Shown here piece after piece: positions 28,003 through 31,550 of a DNA stretch of 31,550 nucleotides (position 1 is its first letter; each line of letters opens with the position of its first letter). The notes beneath the pieces are model-generated. The model was given only the letters and a program-made list of their open reading frames with translations, was not told where the DNA came from and did no database searches. This DNA comes from a virus: positions 1 through 31,550 of the IMG/VR virus record IMGVR_UViG_3300032116_000875, one strand, 5' to 3'. The position numbers and the translations under genes are program-made.

Positions 28003-28012
28003 TTGTGACTTA
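27981..28012. other. 10-bp perfect hairpin at the end of the membrane gene
   Basis: TAAGTCACAA at 27981-27990 and TTGTGACTTA at 28003-28012 are perfect inverted arms with a 12-nt loop that includes the TAA of the membrane gene. There is no T-run after it, so it is not a standard terminator. It could stabilise the mRNA or bind a regulator. The octamer AGTCACAA also occurs near 10619, 13063 and 16297. Confidence 0.45.
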
Positions 28013-28062
28013 CAAGACAAGTTAAGATAAGTGGTAAAAATTGCCACATAAACTTTATAGAA

Positions 28063-28431
28063 ATGAAATTTGAGATAGACTTTTTTGAATTATGCTTCTT
28101 AGCTGAAGCATGTGTACCACCAAGACCAATAGCAAGAGCAATGTTTTGGCAACATTTAACTGATGTGTATTGGGAGCAGATGACTAAAAATGAGAGAGAT
28201 AGGTTATTTGAATGGATTAATAAAGATGAAAGATATCAGAAGAGTGTAATAGCTGAGCCAGAAACAAAAATATTCAATGCTCGTTTTGATCCAGACAATC
28301 AATACTTAGTTCATACAACAATGAATGGCAAAGATAATATAACCCATACATTCAAATGGAATGGTCTTTATTATGCCAAAAGAAATACGTGGATTAGTCC
28401 TGAGTTCATTACTAAAGTTGAGAAGATATGA
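28063..28431 (+). CDS. conserved phage protein (FEIDFFELCFLAEACxPPRPIA family)
   Basis: A 122-aa protein starting MKFEIDFFELCFLAEACVPP followed by RPIARAMFWQHLTDVYWEQM and NERDRLFEWI. This opening is one of the most frequent small-protein signatures of Bacteroidota phages I know of, with no assigned function. The C-terminal half holds a beta-rich segment (IFNARFDPDNQYLVHTTMNG) that ends in the aromatic YYAKRNTWISPEFI. It is coupled to the next gene (ATGA). A 60-bp gap before it holds no gene. Confidence 0.65.
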   Translation: MKFEIDFFELCFLAEACVPPRPIARAMFWQHLTDVYWEQMTKNERDRLFEWINKDERYQKSVIAEPETKIFNARFDPDNQYLVHTTMNGKDNITHTFKWNGLYYAKRNTWISPEFITKVEKI

Positions 28432-28817
28432 GACAACTAGTATACAACGCAGTAACCTGTACAGAGTGTAAAGAGACATTGGTTAGCTACACCGTCCATG
28501 ACTACAAGACCTGTAGCTGTCCTAACGAGGCGATGGTAGATGGTGGTCTTAGATACGAGAGATACGGAGCAAAGGACCTTGACAAGTTGATTATCCATAA
28601 CTACTACACTGACGACCCATTTGACGTAGTTCGATGCTACGCCACACGAGGTAGCCGAGGTAAAGATGGTAAGCAACCACTCACTTGGATACCTCTAGCA
28701 AGAATGGAAGATGATCATCTAAAAGCAGTTCTTGATTATGGTGGTGCAGATTGGCATCTTGATCTGATTCGAAAAGAAATTAAATATAGAGAGAATGAAC
28801 GAAGTAATAAAGTTTAG
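28428..28817 (+). CDS. zinc-ribbon-containing phage protein (CTEC ... CSC ... VDGGLRYERYG)
   Basis: A 129-aa protein. Residues 11-31 contain C-T-E-C and C-S-C with an intervening His, then NEAMVDGGLRYERYG. The arrangement fits a small zinc-binding head. A C-terminal helical part (MEDDHLKAVLDYGGADWHLD) follows. I recall this pair 'C-x-x-C ... CxC ... V-D-G-G-x-x-Y-x-R-Y-G' from many Bacteroidota phages. The start overlaps the preceding stop by 4 bp and the end overlaps the next gene by 23 bp. The function is unknown. Confidence 0.65.
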   Translation: MRQLVYNAVTCTECKETLVSYTVHDYKTCSCPNEAMVDGGLRYERYGAKDLDKLIIHNYYTDDPFDVVRCYATRGSRGKDGKQPLTWIPLARMEDDHLKAVLDYGGADWHLDLIRKEIKYRENERSNKV

Positions 28818-29157
28818 AGAGCGCCTTAAGAAGATTGGCTACGACATCAAGCTTGCTGGTAACGTACCTTGGATATACCTTCATTCAGTTAATGGCAACA
28901 TAGTAAATAGTGTGGACTGGATAAACGCTGACCACGGGTACACAATTGCTTGGTACCCTATTAAAAATGGAGAGGAGATCAAACTCAATTGGGAAGACAT
29001 CAAGACAACCTTTATGTTGATCAGGAAATACGGCAAGCCTATACATAAGTACAACAATGGTGTTGGTGCTACACTATGTCATGACTGCGGAGTGATTATA
29101 TCTGAGGGTCTAACCAAAGATATGAAGTGCGAAAAATGTAAAATATTTTATCCATAA
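28795..29157 (+). CDS. apparent fusion of a GNxPWIYL domain and a zinc-ribbon domain
   Basis: A 120-aa protein. The N-terminal part reads FRERLKKIGYDIKLAGNVPW, IYLHSVNGNIVNSVDW and HGYTIAWYPIK, a beta-rich unit I know as a small phage protein. After about residue 78 it continues YGKPIHKYNNGVGATLCHDC then GVIISEGLTKDMKCEKCK, a separate zinc-ribbon signature with two C-x-x-C pairs. I recall each half from phage proteins, the second often as the end of an unrelated protein, so this may be a fusion. It is followed by the hairpins at 29155. Confidence 0.6.
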   Translation: MNEVIKFRERLKKIGYDIKLAGNVPWIYLHSVNGNIVNSVDWINADHGYTIAWYPIKNGEEIKLNWEDIKTTFMLIRKYGKPIHKYNNGVGATLCHDCGVIISEGLTKDMKCEKCKIFYP

Positions 29158-29197
29158 TCGGAGGAAAACCGATTAAGTATGGTGAAAAACACTTAAT
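29155..29197 (+). promoter_or_regulatory. two mutually exclusive hairpins between genes
   Basis: TAATCGG (29155-29161) pairs with CCGATTA (29169-29175) around a 7-nt loop. ATTAAGT (29172-29178) pairs with ACTTAAT (29191-29197), ending just before the ATG at 29199. The right arm of the first and left arm of the second share ATTA, so only one can form. This looks like an attenuator or translational switch. It has no T-run. Confidence 0.4.
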
Positions 29198-29198
29198 T

Positions 29199-29477
29199 AT
29201 GAACGATGAAAGACTTAAATGCTTTACCTGTAAAAAATACAAACGAATTGATAGATTCCAAGACAACCGACGAGAATATCAATTACCACACTATAAAGGA
29301 AAGGTCGCAAGCTGTAAGCAATGCACAAGAGCAAGATTGTTGCGTGAACTACGAGCAGTTAGATATGACTTTGATACAAGAAAATTTGTAATACACTATT
29401 TTAAAAATAAAAACCAAGCACTTAAATTTTGGAAAAATGAAAGCAACACTACACTTCGAACACGAGGAGCAGGATGA
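29199..29477 (+). CDS. 92-aa zinc-finger protein
   Basis: The protein begins MNDERLKCFTCKKYKRIDRF with the pair C-F-T-C, continues DNRREYQLPHYKGKVASCKQ with C-K-Q-C, and is followed by a basic helix (TRARLLRELRAVRYDFDTRK). Two C-x-x-C pairs about 28 residues apart make a treble-clef or ribbon-type zinc site, and the fold resembles the start of HNH nucleases without the H-N-H residues. The last 41 bp overlap the next gene. DNA or RNA binding is likely. No other function is known. Confidence 0.6.
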   Translation: MNDERLKCFTCKKYKRIDRFQDNRREYQLPHYKGKVASCKQCTRARLLRELRAVRYDFDTRKFVIHYFKNKNQALKFWKNESNTTLRTRGAG

Positions 29478-29670
29478 GCTCCAAGATGCGCTCAACGGTC
29501 TCAAATGGAGACTTATAGTTTGGGATCTTGACCAAGACCTACGAGGTATAGTAAAGCACGGATACATTGGCAATAGAGAGGCTACTGACGCAGAGATTGA
29601 AATGGCTGAGTACTGCCGGAAAAAACTTAGACAATTAGTTAGTGATGATGGACTAAACTTAGACTCATGA
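29437..29670 (+). CDS. 77-aa phage protein with WDLDQDLR motif
   Basis: The protein starts MKATLHFEHEEQDELQDALN, then GLKWRLIVWDLDQDLRGIVK, and ends AEYCRKKLRQLVSDDGLNLD. The W-D-L-D-Q-x-L-R step is well known to me from small proteins of tailed phages across many hosts; its function is unknown. All helical after the first strand. The start lies within the zinc-finger gene, and the stop overlaps the next ATG (ATGA). Confidence 0.65.
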   Translation: MKATLHFEHEEQDELQDALNGLKWRLIVWDLDQDLRGIVKHGYIGNREATDAEIEMAEYCRKKLRQLVSDDGLNLDS

Positions 29671-29909
29671 AGCCAGGGGTATACGCTGCCAACATAACGA
29701 TCAAGGCCATGCCATTAAAACATGGTACTAAGTTGGCTCCTGTAAATAAAGTTCTTGAGAAATGGCCTGTTGGCCTTAAGGAAGATGGGTCAGTTGTTGA
29801 CGCATACTTCATACCTAGGGTAATTAAAAGAGAGAACATTAATAAATATCGAATAAACTACCAAATAGATCCCATAGTTTTTTTATCAACATTCAATTAT
29901 ACTGTTTAA
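29667..29909 (+). CDS. 80-aa beta-type protein, unknown
   Basis: The protein begins MKPGVYAANITIKAMPLKHG and continues TKLAPVNKVLEKWPVGLKED with strands at each end (DAYFIPRVIKRENINKYRIN). It resembles small phage proteins with a K-x-G-x-x-Y-x-A-N-I-x-I start, though I cannot name them. It overlaps the previous gene by 4 bp. The 24 bp before the next start are empty. Confidence 0.5.
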   Translation: MKPGVYAANITIKAMPLKHGTKLAPVNKVLEKWPVGLKEDGSVVDAYFIPRVIKRENINKYRINYQIDPIVFLSTFNYTV

Positions 29910-29933
29910 ATTTTTCGTACATTAGCGTGCGTA

Positions 29934-30149
29934 ATGCAGAATGTCAATTATGTTAACTCAACGATGCTCGAAATCAACGAGCTGACTGACAGCATCTATG
30001 AGCAACTCATGGACGAAGACTACGACGCATTGATTCCCACAATTCAAAATCTAATCGTAGTCCTTAGGGATCTGCACAAAACCCATTACGATGAAACAGT
30101 ATATGGACAGAATCCTGGAGCTACTAGCGTCAGGAATGACAAAGGCTGA
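29934..30149 (+). CDS. 71-aa helical phage protein (MLEINELTDSIYEQLMDEDY)
   Basis: The family-like core begins at Met11 (MLEINELTDSIYEQLMDEDY) and continues DALIPTIQNLIVVLRDLHKT. It is an all-helical acidic protein of a kind common in Bacteroidota phages. The first ten residues (MQNVNYVNST) may or may not be used; an ATG at 29964 would remove them. The tail overlaps the phosphoesterase start by 59 bp. The function is unknown. Confidence 0.55.
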   Translation: MQNVNYVNSTMLEINELTDSIYEQLMDEDYDALIPTIQNLIVVLRDLHKTHYDETVYGQNPGATSVRNDKG

Positions 30150-31248
30150 TATTGGTAGACAAATAATTGCTGAAAACAATCTTAGTACTAAGGAAGAGAC
30201 AATGAGAATATATGTCTCTCGCGCTGTCACTAAGCACAATAAAGGTGTTGATGATGCATGTGATGATCTACAAGTAGCTCCGTCAAACGTCCCATATCTT
30301 TGGCTTAAGACCAAACAAGCATCCCTATTCATTAAGAACCCGGCCTATCGCGTTGATGAGATTGATTATGAGGCAGTCGTATCGAAGTTCTTGCAGGACA
30401 AGCCTGTGATTGTGAAGAAAGAATGGAAGCCTGGTAAAACGTTTGATCGTTTGGTTTGGACTGACGTTCACGTAGGCATGGATGCTAGTCGTAAGGGCTT
30501 GGCTTTATACGCAACTGACTGGAATGAAAAGGTACTACTAAGTCGTGTTCATGAAATGGCTGCGTTTGTTATAGCCAATAAAGCGTCAGATACGCTCATT
30601 TTAGACGATTTGGGAGACTTTATGGATGGTTGGGATGGTGAGACAACTAGAGGTGGACATAAGCTTCCACAGAACATGACAAACGAAGAGGCATTTGAGT
30701 CTGGGTTGAAGGCAAAGGTCACGTTAATTGACATATTGGCTCCGCACTATGACCACATAGTATGCAATAACATTTGCGAAGATAATCACTCAGGTGCCTT
30801 CGGCTATATCGTCAACTCAGCATTTAAGCACGTCATTGATCGTAAGCATAGTAATGTCACTGTACACAACCACAAAAAGTTTATAAACCACTACATAATC
30901 GGTGACCATGGGTTTATCATTAGCCACGGAAAAGACTCTCGCAACCTTAAATTCGGCTTCAAGGTCCAACTTGATCCAAGAGGTGTTGAGAAAATATCTC
31001 AGTACATTAGACACTCGCAAGAACTAAGAGCCTGTAAGTATGTTGAGTTCAGTAAAGGTGACTCACATCAGATGCTATTTGACTACTGTTCGTCCGATGA
31101 GTTTGACTACTTCAACTATCCGGCTTTTTCGGATAGTTCAGAATGGGTACAGACCAACTTTAAGAAAGGCCGATCAGGATTTGTGTTCTTCCAGATCGAC
31201 CTTGTATCCAATCGTAAGGTTGTTATGCCTTACTTCTTTAATATTTGA
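30091..31248 (+). CDS. calcineurin-like phosphoesterase with N-terminal HTH
   Basis: A 385-aa protein. Residues 1-50 (ILELLASGMTKADIGRQIIA, then TMRIYVSRAVTKHN) form a resolvase-like helix-turn-helix. The metallophosphoesterase core is seen as TDVHVGMD (Asp125, His127), LDDLGDFMDGWDGETTR (Asp176), NICEDNHSG (Asn232, His233 region), and DHGFIISHGKDSRN (His279). These match the D-x-H, G-D, N-H and H-G metal-binding steps of the family. DNA-cleaving or 3'-end-processing activity (SbcD/Mre11 type) or a phosphatase role is possible. It is the last gene of the rightward arm, and its 3' end overlaps the convergent ORF by 19 bp. Confidence 0.75.
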   Translation: MKQYMDRILELLASGMTKADIGRQIIAENNLSTKEETMRIYVSRAVTKHNKGVDDACDDLQVAPSNVPYLWLKTKQASLFIKNPAYRVDEIDYEAVVSKFLQDKPVIVKKEWKPGKTFDRLVWTDVHVGMDASRKGLALYATDWNEKVLLSRVHEMAAFVIANKASDTLILDDLGDFMDGWDGETTRGGHKLPQNMTNEEAFESGLKAKVTLIDILAPHYDHIVCNNICEDNHSGAFGYIVNSAFKHVIDRKHSNVTVHNHKKFINHYIIGDHGFIISHGKDSRNLKFGFKVQLDPRGVEKISQYIRHSQELRACKYVEFSKGDSHQMLFDYCSSDEFDYFNYPAFSDSSEWVQTNFKKGRSGFVFFQIDLVSNRKVVMPYFFNI

Positions 31249-31550
31249 TCGGCTTTTTTGCCGTCCTTAATTGCTAACAACATTTCTTCTGTTGGTCTTG
31301 GAATGTATTCCAATATTTTAGCATACTCTATTTTTTGATCCTCCGTTAATGCAGTCTTATTGTTGTCCTTTAAGGTTGTTTTAATGAAATCCATTTCGTC
31401 ATCTATAGTTGACATCTTTTTCTTCTTCTCAGCTAGCTTCTCTAGCACTGGATCAAGCTTCCCATATTTCTTTTTAATCTCAGCTGACATATCTCTAACC
31501 TTCTCTGACATTCTATTGCTTTTCTTAAGTAATGAGAATGACTTGTTGGC
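31230..31550 (-). CDS. charged coiled-coil protein, partial (open to the right edge)
   Basis: The visible frame has an internal Met at 31511, but the same frame stays open to the window edge, with 13 more codons (ANKSFSLLKKSNR). The true start is therefore probably outside the window. The visible 106 residues are Lys/Glu-rich and helical (VRDMSAEIKKKYGKLDPVLE, KLAEKKKKMSTIDDEMDFIK). This looks like the C-terminal end of a leftward gene and suggests that another minus-strand block begins past the edge. The function is unknown. No terminator with a T-run is clear; a CGGC-T6-GCCG hairpin lies near 31250. Confidence 0.5.
   Translation of the reverse strand, partial: ANKSFSLLKKSNRMSEKVRDMSAEIKKKYGKLDPVLEKLAEKKKKMSTIDDEMDFIKTTLKDNNKTALTEDQKIEYAKILEYIPRPTEEMLLAIKDGKKADQILKK

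Noticed and set aside
31245-31262. Terminator between the two convergent genes at the right end
   Set aside because: The CGGC/GCCG stem has only four pairs, the T-run lies in its loop rather than after it, and the position inside both coding ends makes the call weak.
1-31550. Search for CRISPR arrays, IS elements, integrase and tRNA genes
   Set aside because: No regularly spaced long repeats, no transposase or integrase motifs and no cloverleaf sequences were seen by eye.
1-31550. Consensus DnaA boxes (TTATNCACA) near the DnaA-like genes or the repeat array
   Set aside because: Only one-mismatch matches were found (for example near 28589), which is no more than chance. The array at 16506 has a different core.

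Overview
The window is part of a double-stranded DNA tailed-phage genome (or phage contig) whose host is very probably a member of the Bacteroidota. The host call rests on five things. Genes are packed in long ATGA/TAATG-overlapping runs with A-rich rather than Shine-Dalgarno leaders. Promoters of the Bacteroidota type (TTG/TTTG, 19-20 nt, TAnnTTTG) lie before the main transcription units. There is a DUF3127-type single-strand-binding protein. There is a BT4734-like primase fused to an SF3 helicase. Many small ORFs look like families I associate with Bacteroidota phages. TAA, TAG and TGA all act as stops, so the standard code is used. No terminase, portal, major capsid, integrase or DNA polymerase gene is visible, so this is only part of the genome.

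Left arm, minus strand (8258 down to 1): one compact operon. It starts with small very basic proteins (49, 46, 100, 259, 75 and 86 aa), continues with beta-rich virion proteins (155, 223, 110, 284 and 99 aa and a 934-aa repeat-built tail-fibre-like protein), and ends with lysis genes: a lipobox-plus-C-terminal-TM protein that fits a unimolecular spanin, then a holin-like membrane protein cut by the window edge. The operon starts at an 18-bp perfect palindrome (8265-8282) carrying a TAnnTTTG element on each strand. From it a winged-helix (MarR-like) regulator is read the other way.

Chaperonin island, minus strand (10543-8734): a phage GroEL followed by a short GroES that lacks the roof-hairpin segment, the reverse of the usual bacterial order. 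It has its own TAnnTTTG element and is separated from the gene upstream by two hairpin terminators. A further minus-strand unit (12183-10683) encodes three basic or small proteins. The first shares an N-terminal tag with the 259-aa protein of the left arm.

Intergenic control region (12184-13319): about 1.1 kb without convincing genes. It holds a G-rich patch, short repeats, a hairpin and a consensus promoter (12725-12754). About 560 nt of hairpin-rich non-coding sequence then precedes the first rightward gene and is the best candidate for a structured RNA.

Right arm, plus strand (13320-31248): early genes. A run of small unknown proteins, five of them sharing the same start-codon-proximal motif, ends at a symmetric array of ATGTCAA-type repeats (16506-16763) that looks like an operator or origin. 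More small genes follow, then a recombination module with its own promoter at 19171 (153-aa partner protein, YqaJ-like exonuclease, DUF3127 SSB with acidic tail), closed by a terminator. After that come a DnaA-domain-IV-like protein, the primase-helicase, a cytosine-5 DNA methyltransferase, an SF2 helicase, a second DnaA-domain-IV-like protein, a VRR-NUC nuclease, small zinc-binding and unknown proteins, and a calcineurin-like phosphoesterase. The window ends with a convergent minus-strand ORF that is open to the right edge.
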